Shown one piece after another: positions 44,205 through 55,926 of a DNA stretch of 64,000 bases; within the stretch, counting starts at the first letter, position 1; the number at the start of each line of letters is the position of its first letter. The notes under the pieces were generated by a model, which ran no database searches, had not been told where the DNA came from, and worked only from the letters and a program-made list of their open reading frames with translations. This DNA is from Pochonia chlamydosporia 170 (lineage: Eukaryota > Ascomycota > Sordariomycetes > Hypocreales > Clavicipitaceae): assembly GCF_001653235.2 (NCBI RefSeq), contig NC_035790.1, forward strand, positions 5,518,001 to 5,582,000, read 5' to 3'. The position numbers and the translations under genes were made by a program.

Positions 44205-45409
44205 TTACATCTTCTTCTTGACCTTGAGTTTCCTGGACCCGACGTTGGCTCGTGCCGCTGTGCCGAGTTTGTGTACTTGCTTTCTCTTCTCCCATACACT
44301 TGATCGACCTTCCACCACGGCGATGATTTCTTCGGCGATACGGTGGGGAAACTGGTTCCTGCCACTGCCTTTAGACGGCTTCTTCTCAATGATGTCCAAG
44401 ATCCACTTGACGGCCATTCGTCTTCGTTGTCGGACCGTAAGAGGTACAGGGAGTTCTAGGGCCCGCCCACCACCACCAGCACCGGCAATATTCCGTACTT
44501 TGAGCAACGGTGCCACTGAGTCGATGGCAATCGTAATGTAGAGAACAGGGTTCAATGGAAGGTGAGAAGCCGGCGGCGTGCCGGGTAGGAGGGGGAACTT
44601 CGGGCTGTAGATGGGAGCGGGCGCGGTACGAAGATAGTTCATCACCGTTGCGACATTCTAAAACGGCGCCATGTCAGTAATTGATAGATATTTTGAGGGG
44701 TCATGTCGGTAGGTGTCTTCATACCCTCTGAGCAACGCTTAGCTTGCCATCCCGCATTAGCAATCGACTAAACTGCTCCAAGACCGGGTGGTATCTTTGC
44801 TTCAAGTTGAATCCATCTGGGTACGGCTTCTTGGGCAATCCGAATTTGTGTCCTGGGTTTTGTATGTTGCCACCCTCGCTTGTAGACATTTTTGCCGCCG
44901 CTTCAACCGCTTGCGCTGTAGCAACGAGGGCTGCCGCCTCTTCTGGAGGAGGGATGGTGCCTTCGCGGTAGAGCGCATCCTCTTGCGCAGCTGTCAATCC
45001 TCCCTCAGTGTTGCTCGTGGCAAGTCGACCTCCGTAAAGCATTTGTTCTAAAGTCGCATCGCTAAGGGTCTCTATATGTGACGTTTCGGAAGCTTGGTTC
45101 GGCTAGTTGACAACATTGTTAACTTGTTTCGGAATAGTTGTGAGTGTACAAGAAACTCACGTGTTGTGTTGCCTTAGTGCTCAATGGCTCGTCGGGACCC
45201 GTAGAAGACGAATTGGCCTTCAAACTCGATGTGTTATTGCCCTTTGAAGGCCCATCCGCTGGTCTTGTTGATGATCCATTGGGTTCAGCTGAGTACCATC
45301 GGGAGATCGCTGGCCTCGGTCGAAATGGTTCCCTCCCATGTTGCACAAATGGTCTTGTGCGTACAGCCAAAGCTCTGCATGCCCCAAATAAAGAGGTTTT
45401 TGGAGACAT
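44205..45409 (-). CDS. RSM7: mitochondrial small-subunit ribosomal protein uS7m
   Basis: Three exons, 45161-45409, 44725-45102 and 44205-44657, introns 58 and 67 nt, each in phase 0; 359 residues. The ATG at 45409 begins a Arg/Ser-rich mitochondrial presequence (MSPKTSLFGACRALAVRTR ... RWYSAEPNG). A Ser/Thr/Asn-rich linker and an Ala/Glu helix precede the S7 domain, which covers the last 170 residues or so: YHPVLEQFSRLLMRDGKLSV, NVATVMNYLRTAP, a LYITIAIDSVAPLLKVRNI stretch, the basic QRRRMAVKWILDII and the lysine-rich C-terminal tail KLKVKKKM. uS7 binds the 3' major domain of small-subunit rRNA and lines the E/P site; it is needed early for assembly of the mitoribosome head. The splice joins restore the conserved order exactly. 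Confidence 0.93.
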
Positions 45410-46455
45410 AATGGCACTCCGACCTGCCGGATTTGCTGCAGTGACGATAAGCAACTCCTGGATTGTCGTGTGACTGCACACACAATGTTGCGACGAAATT
45501 TACGGACGGTAACTGTGCAGCTTTGTTGTCGGAATAAGGCTGGTCCGCCCCGTTGGTGCTTGGTGGCACATTACGTAATCACATATCATCTCGAAAACGC
45601 AACAAACCACAAACCACGAAAATCACCATCTACAGTCAATTGAGGACAACAGGGATAGAAAAGCAACTTCCAAAGCTGCAAGTTTGCGGCCTTATTCTCT
45701 TACAGGTGCAATAAGACACATGCTTGCAATACTTGTACGACTTTGGATTTGATGCTGCCCTAATCAAGGCTGACTATTTCCTGGATGCATCTTCACAAAT
45801 GACTGCGCCATATCTCGTTTAAACTTCATCCTGAACGGATTTAAAAAGTTGCGATGAGAACCCTTTTCCTTCAAATGAGCACACCTATGGTACCGAGTAT
45901 GAAACCCCGTAATCGGATGAATTCAACAGCTTATATTCTCTTCTGAATCTGAATCTGCGCCAAACCCTACAAAGCCAACCCGTTGCGCAATATCCTTATA
46001 TCAATACATTTGTTTCAAATATGGTTCGCCGTCTTTCACTTTGTGTGGCCCGAACCAGAAATGCCCGTTGGGTGGAATCAGAGATAGCCCAATCGCCACT
46101 TGTAGCCTCTAAACAGGCAACAGAGCATGTTGCCAAACGATGATGCTTCAACATACACGGTTCATTTTCATGTGCTGGTATTAGTTTCCACTTTCCTCTC
46201 TGGAGAAACAAAAAAAAAAAAAGAACCTTGCGCCGTTCCCATGGTGTTGTCTTTTCCGGTGCCGGAAGGCACATTTTCGTCACCATTTAAAACTCCAATG
46301 TCGATAAAACGCTGTGAAAGCAACGGAAGCGATTAAATAAAACACAACAAAATATTGTCAACAGAAAAAAAGGACCAAATCCCAACATTTTGGACGTGGG
46401 ATTTCTTCGTGAGGTCATGCGATGAGATCATGCTGATGAGATTGTGACGATCGAG
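45410..46455. other. 1 kb intergenic
   Basis: Between uS7m and the dsRNA-binding-domain gene, both on the minus strand. A 13-base A run lies at 46210-46222. No gene recognised. Confidence 0.5.
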
Positions 46456-46904
46456 TTACCAGGTGCCCCAGGACTGGTTGGTTGACTGACCCGATGCTGT
46501 GACGAGCCAGTTGACCGCGCATTCTGCGGCGTCTTCTCTCGCATTGTTGAGGTTCTTGCCGTCGTACCAATATCTCGCAGCCAATGTCTGGCCATGGACC
46601 GTTACTCTGCTCGACCAAGCAGTTCGGCCCCCTGTAAAGGTAACCGGCGTCAGTTTCCACAAATAATTCTGTGAGCGCCAACTCATCTGAGTCGTAAGCG
46701 GCGCGAACATACCTCGGCGATCAGACACAATCTGGAAAACAGGAGGCATGAGCTGCGCATCTCGACAAAATTCTGACGAGCAAGAATTAGTTTGACAGAT
46801 CAAGAATGACGCGATGTCTTAATACCTTCCAATCTCTCCTGCCAGGAGCAAGTGCTTGAGCCAGAGGAGCCACTCGAGCTGTAAGTAGGCGACGGGGCCA
46901 TCAT
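46456..46904 (-). CDS. small double-stranded RNA-binding domain protein
   Basis: Three exons, 46826-46904, 46713-46772 and 46456-46631, with introns of 53 and 81 nt; 104 residues. After a Ser/Gly-rich leader of about 20 residues (two adjacent ATG codons at the start), almost the whole protein is one dsRBM: WQERLEEFCRDAQLM is helix 1, PPVFQIVSDRRG strand 1, TAWSSRVTVHGQTLAARYWY strands 2-3, and the conserved NLNNAREDAAECAVNWL region is the C-terminal helix with a K-N-x2-N-A-x2-x-A-A pattern at its start. The Lys pair usually seen at the helix 2 N-terminus (KKxAK) is replaced by KNLNNA, so strong dsRNA binding is uncertain; some dsRBM folds act mainly in protein contacts. The domain is encoded across all three exons, so it is invisible in any single frame. 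No catalytic domain is attached. Confidence 0.82.
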
Positions 46905-49900
46905 CGATACGAGGCGTTGCCGAAAAAAAAAAAGAAGGAGTTGTCGTCCAAGTATAGAGAAGAAAGAGTCTGAAGATAGCACTGGCTCGATCGAGATCGT
47001 CTGATGCAAGAGAATATAATAGTTTACGAGAAAAAGATCAGGTGAGAGACTGGCATGAAATTGATCGAAAAGGTCAGACACAGCGTGGGGTCTGCGTGGA
47101 TTGCGATAGAGGCCGAGTCTCAGAAGTTTTGGAGACGCAGTAGTGTAGCCACTTGGGGGTCCCTTGGGTCTTATATATTCTCTCGATGTATGCACCGGTG
47201 AGACGAGTGAGGAATGTCGTGGGCGAGATGAGGTGTGAGAAAGTGGCGAGAAGATGCAAGTGCTACTCTACTGGAGACAGAGCATAGGCAGTGTTAGGTG
47301 TAGATCTGGCGTCTGACCAGGTTTTGTGCGAAGGCTGCTCGAGGACAACAGGCGTGGCTGTATAGACGATCAGGCGAAACTTGAGGGCTTGTAGCTTGTA
47401 CGGGATGTGTTGTCGCGGGAGACTGCATAAGATGAACAAAACGAGAGGAGAGAAAAGGAGGAGATATTTAGATACCGGACCAGGTAAGAAACAAAACAAG
47501 AAGATCGGGCTCGACGATGGGGTCCAATGCCAAAGAAGGAACTTTGCAATGGCTCCAAGGTCAGGGACATAAGAAAATTTGGGTGCTAGTTAATTTCAGA
47601 AGGGCACTCCGTCTCGTTTCTTTTTTCCTCTCCGTGCAATGGGATGGCGGGGGCGTGAGGGTGCACAAATGTGATTCCCGGGAAAAAGTCATCCAGCGTC
47701 AGGTTGGGGACCGCCCATGTTGCCTCGAACAAGGGATTGACACAGACAGATACCCGTCACTGCACCGTGCTCTGAAATCTAGAATCAACCACGTTGGTTC
47801 GAGCCACGATGGGCAGCGTTGATGGGTCGAGGATGAGACGGGGGTCACACATCCTCAACGGCGGTGGGCGTGCAGAAGGGGGAAGTAAAAGCACGAAAGC
47901 CTCTCTACTCCGTAGCAGCCAAAGCTAGCCATGGTAACTATTAGCTGCCACGATCAGGGCAAACAAACCATACCCAAACCAAATGAATGTCATCAATCCC
48001 ATCAACCGGCTGGGCGGCGACGAAGGCGCCGGCGACAGGGGGTCCATTGCCGGGACCAGGATCAAGGGATGGGGGAGGATGCACTAGCTGGTGCCAACCC
48101 AGCAGTCGGGAACTGGGAATGACCAGGACTGGTGATGCAGGTCGCTGGGCATTGTCCCTTTGCGGGATGACACAGTTTGATAGCTGCATGATTGCCGACA
48201 CCGTCCTCTGTACCTTGCTTGCACTGACCAGGCTCCCAGTATGCCGGTCCCAGCCTGCGGGGAGAGACGGTGACGACGTTTTCTTCAAGTTCCCGGACTT
48301 CGAGACATCAAGCCTCCAGCTCAGCCTCGCACATATGAGAAGTGAGAGAACAAAGCATCCACCGAGTTCGGATACGTGCTGAGTTATTATACGGCAACAA
48401 CCACACAATTGTCGTTGACGAGAAGGACACAACATGTTGGGCATTGACAAGGCGCACAGCACCCGAACAGTATTGGGTCTTTCATGTCCAAATTGACCTC
48501 TTGGCAACCCAAAGCTGCCCCTCCAATTCCACGCACATAGTCGGATTTCAGACCTTCAGCTCAGGTGCAGTAAAGCATACAGCATGCGGCTCAACGGGTA
48601 TGCCAAAGCCCGCCACGCAGGTATGCCTGCCGGTGCAGGTTCTGTGTACTCTGTTCCGCTTTGCAGTAAAGTCCAAGCCGGGCGTCCTCGGTATTCCATT
48701 CGGGCATACTAATTGATGCTGTTGCAGGTTTCGCGTAGAGTATGAAAAGGGGGCAGGGTGTAGCAGGTAAGTGAGATCGCAGGGCAAAAAGTAAGGAGTC
48801 AGGAATCGTAATAATTACGACGACAAACAATCTTGGTGGAGATGAAGTGTTTGTTTGTCAAACCTAGTTCATGACCCAGTGAATGCACCACCAGGACAGG
48901 AGACGCTAGGGCCGACTCCACATGGTGAGTTAGTTGATAGTGCCTTTTTGCTGCCATTGTCAACCGTGTTCTGCTCCTAGAGTGCGCTGGGGTGCTTTGC
49001 CCATGCCTCACAAACCTGCCAAGGTTCCTTTGTGTATTGTATTGACGCAACGAGGTGGCTCAGAACAACACCACGAGCCAGGCCCAAAGCAACGGTTCCC
49101 AGGTTGCCAGCCCAGCTTGCTCTCAAAAGAATCCAGGCATTCATTCGAATGGGGGTGGGGAGGCCAGCTATCAATTGTGGTCCAGCGGGAGAGGCGGACC
49201 GACGCCCGGAAACGAGGGTGTGGCGCCTTGATTGTTTGGTTTGGTTTGACAACCCTGACAAAAAAGTTGGGGTGGGCTGGTCCACTTGGCACTCGCTTTG
49301 ACAATTTGCCCATCTTGCCAAATGATGGTCTGGCCTCGGGGCGTTTCTTCGACAGTGACTATTGATGAGTTGTATGTGGCTCAGCGCTGTTCTTAATAAG
49401 ATGTCCCATCCCGACCGAAACTCTCCCGTGTGTTGTGCCCAGCCAAAGGTGAGTTTACCCCATACAGCCGTAGAGAGACGTGATTGACGAACATTGTCAG
49501 GGGCGAATGCCGGTGCACGGATCTGCTCCGTTGGCATTTCTATTGTACTCCGTAGGGCTTCTGGTAATACGTATTCCTTTCTGTAACCTTCAGAGTTGAC
49601 CCCATGACCTGAGCCAGGGGTACTGGGCTGTTCTTCGTGGCTTTGAGCTGTCAAAAGGGGCCCGTGTGCTTGGTTCTCTGGCGAACCGATGATGAAATTA
49701 CAGAGAGCATGGGTGCCCTTGGATTTACCAGAGCCAGCAACAAAAACGGTGCCAACGACCACCCCTAAAGCGGTCACGAGACACTGATGTCGTCCAAAAG
49801 ATAAGCGGGTAGCGACAGATTTCATCAGGAGTCGAGGGAATCGTAATTATGCGTCAAGCTCGACGCAGTGAAGCGTAGCCAAGGCAGGGTGAAGAGCCTG

Positions 49901-50694
49901 ATCTAGACTTGCAGGACGAGGAAGACCCGACAGGGCTATGCGGGGGCTTGATTGATGCTGGATTTCTACTACCAACCAGCTGGATTCCGGTCAGCGAATA
50001 GATTCCAAGTACCCGGCGGATGGTGTGACCGATCTAAGTCTAAGATCGTGGCTGAACACATTGTGGCAGTTGTGCAAACCTCAGTTCCGGCCACCGCCAG
50101 TTCGAAATACTAACCGTAGTACCAACAGTTTCTCATTGTGAAGCCTGTAGCCGCACTAGTGCCGCGCCATCGTCAGCAGATCCTTCGTACAGCTCGGAAT
50201 TTGGGTAGTTTAGCTTGCTTAGACTCCAGACCGAGCAGACACAAGTTGGTTTAGTTGATGCGGGTTTGTTGAGCTTTCTTCTGGTGCGTCTGCTTGATAA
50301 CTAATCCTGTTGTATTCACCGAGTGTGCGACTGGCGACATTGGCCCTGCATGGTGAGCTGTGTGATGCTAAATCGGCGTCATAGGGTACTGGTAAACAAA
50401 AGACGAACAATCTTTGATTCTCATTGTTCGAAAATCTGCGTCGTTTGTAGAATGGGCAGAGACAATGGAGATTTGTGCTCTGTTGGCCTCGGCTTCCCAG
50501 TTCGTTGTCTCGTCCTGAATTCACACCCGGTAAAGCCGCCATTTGTTTCTTCGACCAGATTCCTCAAATCTCTCTCCTACTTTGGCCGTACTCCATTTGG
50601 TTTTCGCCTGTACGTCGTGTGGCCACAATATATTATGTCAAATTTGTATTGCTACAGCACTTGAGCATGGCTCGATGTCTGGGTTTGTTTGTTT

Positions 50695-50714
50695 GCTGGC
50701 TGGCTGGCTGGCTG
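50695..50714. repeat. (GCTG)5 tandem
   Basis: Five perfect copies of GCTG in the gene-free space. Confidence 0.9.
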
Positions 50715-50768
50715 GTTGTTTGTGCCTTCCCTTTTCTTCTGCCTCCACTTTCCACTTTTGCTTTTATT

Positions 50769-50782
50769 TACGGAGTACTCCG
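50769..50782. promoter_or_regulatory. palindromic CGGAGTACTCCG site
   Basis: TACGGAGTACTCCG contains a perfect 12-bp palindrome at 50771-50782 with CGG and CCG half sites, the kind of inverted arrangement bound by Zn2Cys6 dimers. It overlaps one of the seven TACGGAGTA copies. Function is inference. Confidence 0.35.
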
Positions 50783-53567
50783 AACAAACTGGGGAGATAG
50801 ATGCAGGGCAAGGCATTTGAGAATGTGCCGTTTGACTCCACCTCGTTTTTCTTCCGTTTGCTTTTCCTGTTCAAGCAGTCAGTTGCATTTGCATAGCAAG
50901 AAGCTTTCCAAATGGTTTCAGGAAAGCCGCTACTTGCTGTACGAGGCTTGCTTCTGACAGAAAGTACACATTCGTTCCCCTTACGTCCGACATCGCCCTG
51001 TATCTCAGCACTTGCATGCTCGGCAGATACCGAAGCACGAGTTCTTGATGGCTAACACTGTTCTTTGGGCTGAGGCAAGCATTTCATGCTCTGACATTTG
51101 ATGACTTTGCATTTACAAATGCATTCAATGCCCAAACCACCCCTCCCCAAGAAGTTGTGTGGAATGAGTCTTTCAGTACGCTTGGGCCATACTGGCGGAG
51201 CAACATAGCTGCCTCACGTAACGGCGGTTCAGTTCGTCGTTGCGCAGTTCACTCAACAAGCTGTCTGGTGGCTTTGAAAATCTTTCAGTCTGGCCGATTC
51301 CACCGGTCTCTCGACTCGATTGGCCCACAAGTTTTGAGCCCGAGAGTTTCGACATCGTTTTGAGGTCTGCTTGAGCGAAACACGGTGTAATTCACTTCTT
51401 GTAAGAGTGTGGCACATCTTCTGACAAACAACTACAGTAGTCTCCAGCTGCTACCAGACAGTATGTTCCGAAACGGAACAAGCAGCTTCACCCGATTTTT
51501 CGACGTCTCGCTTGGTGACAAAGAGAATCGCAGAGATGGCGTTGATGGCATTGAAGTGTGGATACCACTTCAGAACCAGGTGATTTAGCTCGAATGAACC
51601 TGGTCAGAGCCTGAACAATGGCCAAATTATCTTGACCATCATCAGCAGGTGCTGTGTGCTCCAAAAGCCATCTTGTGTCAGCCCAAACATAACCTTCACA
51701 TACTCCGTATGTACAGTACAGTACAGGAGCTTTCTACAGAGAGTATTTTTTGCATATGTGTGTCATTTAACTCGATCGGGCTAGTATCCGGTCGACGCCC
51801 TGGCGCTTCTGCGCGTGATCAATCTTGGGAGATTGATTATCACGATGGTGTGAGGTTAGTGTATGGTTGGGCTTCAGCTGGCGAGCTGATTGCGACGGTA
51901 CCCATCAGCCCGCTCCCAGCTGGCTCTCAGCAGTGCAGGGATTGTCTGATGATGGCCGATGTCAAGATGCATTGAACCCTGGCTCGTCCAGAGTGTCTAC
52001 TGGCACACTTGGACCAAACTCACACCAAACAAATAGGTGTGCTCTCGAGATGCTAGAGACCAATGTGCAGCGTCTTCGAGAACTATACTCATGAAACATA
52101 TCGCCGTCACCTTGAGGATATCTATACTCAAGTACTCCATACTCTGCAGCTATATGCTGTTGTTCGTCCCATTCACCTTGCCTGGGGCCTCGCATAGTAA
52201 CAGTCTACTGCCCTCCGATGCCTTGGATACCCAACACCATTACCTCTGATGCGCGTACCCTCCGTCGGTGAAGCAGCCATACACTATCTACAATAGCGCT
52301 ATTTGGTATGTGACACACGGTGTTGATAGGCAACAAGGGGGCAAGCTTCTCGTGTTATCTACTCAGCCGGTTCGGGAAGCCGTACGCGATTTCTGTCAGT
52401 GAAGGATTTGAGATAACGAATACCTCAACACCCAAAGAAATGGAAGACGTCTAAACGGGGAACAAGGGCCAGCAAACAGAGAGCGAGGCGATAAAAAACG
52501 TGGCCAAACCATATGGCCCTGACGTCTTGTCGTGTTTCACGGCAGTGACCTTGACGCATGCGTCCTGTGTTGGTTACTCCAATACTGCCAGTTGCTGACT
52601 CGAAAGAGCTTCTAGGCTGAGGTCCACGCTCTTGTTGGAAATCAATGGCTTGATCTGCCTTGAATACAAACTGGACAATAGGATGAGTTCCTCCCAGCCA
52701 GCCACAGCTCGTTTCTTCTTTTAGGCCGTGATACCTAAATCGACGACTGCAGGCACACCCAAATTTCCAGGACCACAATTGCAAATTCTTCCAATTGAAA
52801 CAGGGCTGTTCTTTTTATTCCCGATGAGAATAGAAGAAACAAACGCGCGTTGATCCTCATCTTGCACCTGAACTTGCTTTTTTCCCAAGCCACCAACCGT
52901 CATATAGCATATTGTGGATTGTGGGGGCATTGTCAGTCCGTGTGCTGAATCCCTTTAAATTTTACTAAAAGCTTTTGCAACTTTCCTGTTACTTCTTTTT
53001 TCAGTTGCACCAAGTGAAATGACCTGTCAAACTATTTGTAAACAGATGTTTAAAAAGTTCAGCTTAGAAGAATCTACGTTCCAAAATGTCTCAAAAGCAG
53101 GCATGCTACATTGGCGTCTGAGTTGAATGGCATTGTTTCGCAAAGCTAGCTCACGTCGCCTACGGGTGAAGAGCAGCAGGGTACCATGGCATGTCCGTAC
53201 GTGTGCTTGCATGTATGAGCGCTACAATACTCGTTTCATGATGTGTCGCCGCGGGAAGCCGGAGCAAAAGTTTGCTCTTTCTTGATTTATCATCTGCGGA
53301 TACATGGGAGTGTTGATCGCGCAACACAAAATACGTGTACGGATTTAGACACTGCTGTTCTCGGAGATGTCGCTGTGAGGGGAGAGGGAATATGTAATGA
53401 CGTGTACTGCTGTGACACGGCAGATGATGCGAACAATGTTTGGAGTCGTAGCAAAGGCCCGAATTGTGACTCAACCATCGTAGGAAAGATGTATCGTGGC
53501 CAGTTTGATGGGTTGAACATGTGGTATCGTATCTCGTTGTATTGTTTGCTATGTCGCACTAAATCGA

Positions 53568-55926
53568 CTACATCACCCGAAGCTGACGTGTCAACCCGCC
53601 TGTCAACTTGAACGAATTACTAGTCCCCTGAAACGCCTTTATACTACCGATAAGGGGCTTTGAATCCCCATAATACTTGATCCTATACGTGCCTGGTTTA
53701 GCGTTCCCATACGTCTCCCATGAGATGTCCACTTCGCTGTATCCGAGGATAAAGTTGGTCCTGCGCCATGAATAGACGAGGAACCAGTCTGTATCGTCGC
53801 GAACTTGCGTCCAGGATCCATCGGCATTTTGTTGCTCGACAGCAGCAAATGTTTGTTCTTGACGAAGATTGTTGCGAGGGTTGGCGCCTTGGAAAGTCAC
53901 GTTGACAACAGATCCGATTTGATATGATGCGGATGGTTGGTGGACGACTTTGCCAAAGGAAGAGCCGATGGGGGCGTTATCGACTACGACGCCGGTGATG
54001 AAGGAGAGGGCTTTGCCGCGGTTGTCAGGAGCAAGGGGGCCTTGGTCGGGTGTGTCTTTTGAATCCGGACGGAGGTAGTGCATGTTGCTGACGGTGAGGT
54101 TGATATAGGCGTCTAGTTCATGAGGTCCGAAGAGCGTTGATGCGCCTTCGTAGCGTTGCACCTCATATTCTTCTGGCGTAGCGCAGTAGTGAGAGTAGCT
54201 GTTTGCTGGACCGCCGAGGACAACAATAGGCTTCTGAGGGAGGAAGCTGGATGCTTCAGCTGCAACAGCGGCTTTCCAACGAAGTCCAGACATGGTCGTG
54301 GCCTCTGAAGGGGATACGATGATGACGAATTGGCCCACGCGGAGAGCTTGAATGTCGACAATGTTGGGCGTCCAGGCATAGGGCTGGTCCATTTCACCAA
54401 CGTCAAGAAGGATGGGCTTGGAGCCTTGACACGCCTTTTGCTGTGCAGTAGGGGTCCGGAGAAGTCCCGATACGAGTTTCCAAAGAGGGTTGGCGTTGGG
54501 TTCACCAGAGTCACCTTGGGTGAAGTCAAATGCGCCAGGCCAGTCTGATGTACCCGCAGCGAAAGAGTAACCCAGTGCAGCTGGGCAGGTTTGCGCTTGC
54601 TTCCCATTCGGAAGAGTGAAATTCCAGAAGCGCATGTCGTGGAAGAAGTGGAATGCCTTGACGGATGACCCTACAACTGCTGTTCCAGAAGTGCCTAGGG
54701 AGCTCTGTCATCCATAGTATTAGCAACTTGAGTTTGGAGGTTAATACAGTCAGAGGATTCCTCACATAAATGGTTTGCGCGCCTGCAAATTGACGACGTC
54801 CCATCTCATAGCAGCTCTTAACACCGAGATCCAAGGCTGCAAATTCAGGTCCTCGCCCGTGGCAACTCTGCGACTTGCCATCGGCACATGTGCTATTTTC
54901 CAAGCTGCACTGCTGGCCGGATCCATCGTCGCAATACGCGCCGAGGACGTTTGGAGTGGTATCGCCCACGTTAGCCTGGCTAAATCCAGCCACAAACCCA
55001 TCAGCAGCGTTGGAGTTTTCCTTCATAGCATTTTCGAACATCCACGCGGCAACGCCCTTGTTGTCAGCAGCAGCGTGGGTGTTATTGCCGAGGAGAGAAG
55101 TGCCATGGACGGGATACCACGTAAGGACTCCAATATCCTTGTTGTCAGAGGCTCGCTTGAAGCGGAGGAGTGTCATGAGAGTGTCAGTCTGGTCTTCATA
55201 TTGCTTACGTTCGGATTCGGGATTGGCGAGGTAGGCGAACAGGGAGCGGTTGATGGCACCGTCCTTAATTCTGGTGGTTCCAGTGTCCAAATAGCCCTAG
55301 AAAGTGTGTAAGTGTGTGGGGTACGTCAAAGCAAATGTGAACGAGAAACAAGGTTCACGTACCTCTTGAAGGTTTTCGTGGGCGCGCTTGATGGACAATA
55401 CAGCGCCGTCAACGAGAGCTTGATAGCTTTGCTTGTCAAAGCCCAAGCTGGTGACTTGCGGCAAAAGATAGTTGAACCAAGCACCTGGTCCAGCATGGCT
55501 GTGAGTTCCGGTCAAGGCGAGGTTGTTGTGACCGTACACGTCGTAGTCAGACCCCAACTTTTTAAGTCCTTCCAGTACACCATATCGCGTTGCCGTGTCG
55601 CCAGATTGTGTGTCGAGAACCAAATAAACGAATCGGTCTTTGGGGTTGTTCTTATCTGCGATAATGAAAGCGCGACTGTGCAAACGCTGTCGGAGACCAG
55701 AGCCGACTTGGTCGAGATTAGCATACCCGGCAAAGCCGATCTCAACAACTGGACCAGTAATGTCGGCTTTGCCAACGCCGATGAGATATTTGTCGCCCGT
55801 AGAGGCAGCGGAGCCGCAAGCTGCAAGTGTACTGAGGAAGAATAGGGCCAGAAGGGAGAACAAGCTGTAGATGGAGGTCCTCGAAAGGCCCAAGCTCTTG
55901 GACGGTCGAGCCGTCGTGTAAGCCAT
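53568..55926 (-). CDS. secreted neutral ceramidase
   Basis: Three exons, 55363-55926, 54766-55296 and 53568-54704, introns 66 and 61 nt, all phase 0; 743 residues. A hydrophobic segment at about 20-42 (SIYSLFSLLALFFLSTLAACG) is a signal peptide or anchor. The ceramidase fold starts at KYLIGVGKADITGPVVEIGF. Zinc-ligand motifs are visible: NNLALTGTHSHAGPG in exon 1, WYPVHGTSLLGN in exon 2 and PSEATTMSGLRW in exon 3. The hexapeptide that carries the catalytic serine in human and Pseudomonas enzymes (GDVSPN) reads GDTTPN here at 299-304, with Thr302 at the serine position. The C-terminal immunoglobulin-like domain ends at 743. The enzyme hydrolyses ceramide to sphingosine and fatty acid at the cell surface or outside. 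Family is certain; activity with Thr is open. Confidence 0.94.

Larger units (their letters stand above)
46905..53567. other. 6.7 kb space without a supported gene
   Basis: The largest gene-free stretch. It holds four exact TACGGAGTA/TACTCCGTA sites (47906, 49546, 50769, 51701), the GCTG tandem at 50695-50714, and many open frames of 60-280 codons with no recognisable domain. Base composition by eye does not become strongly AT-rich, so heavy repeat-induced mutation is not evident. It lies upstream of the dsRBM gene and downstream of the ceramidase. Confidence 0.5.

Noticed and set aside
48977..49825. 282-codon minus-strand open frame in the gene-free space
   Set aside because: A hydrophobic start looks signal-like, but there is no recognisable domain, composition shifts along the frame and other frames overlap it. 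Length alone is weak evidence in GC-balanced DNA.
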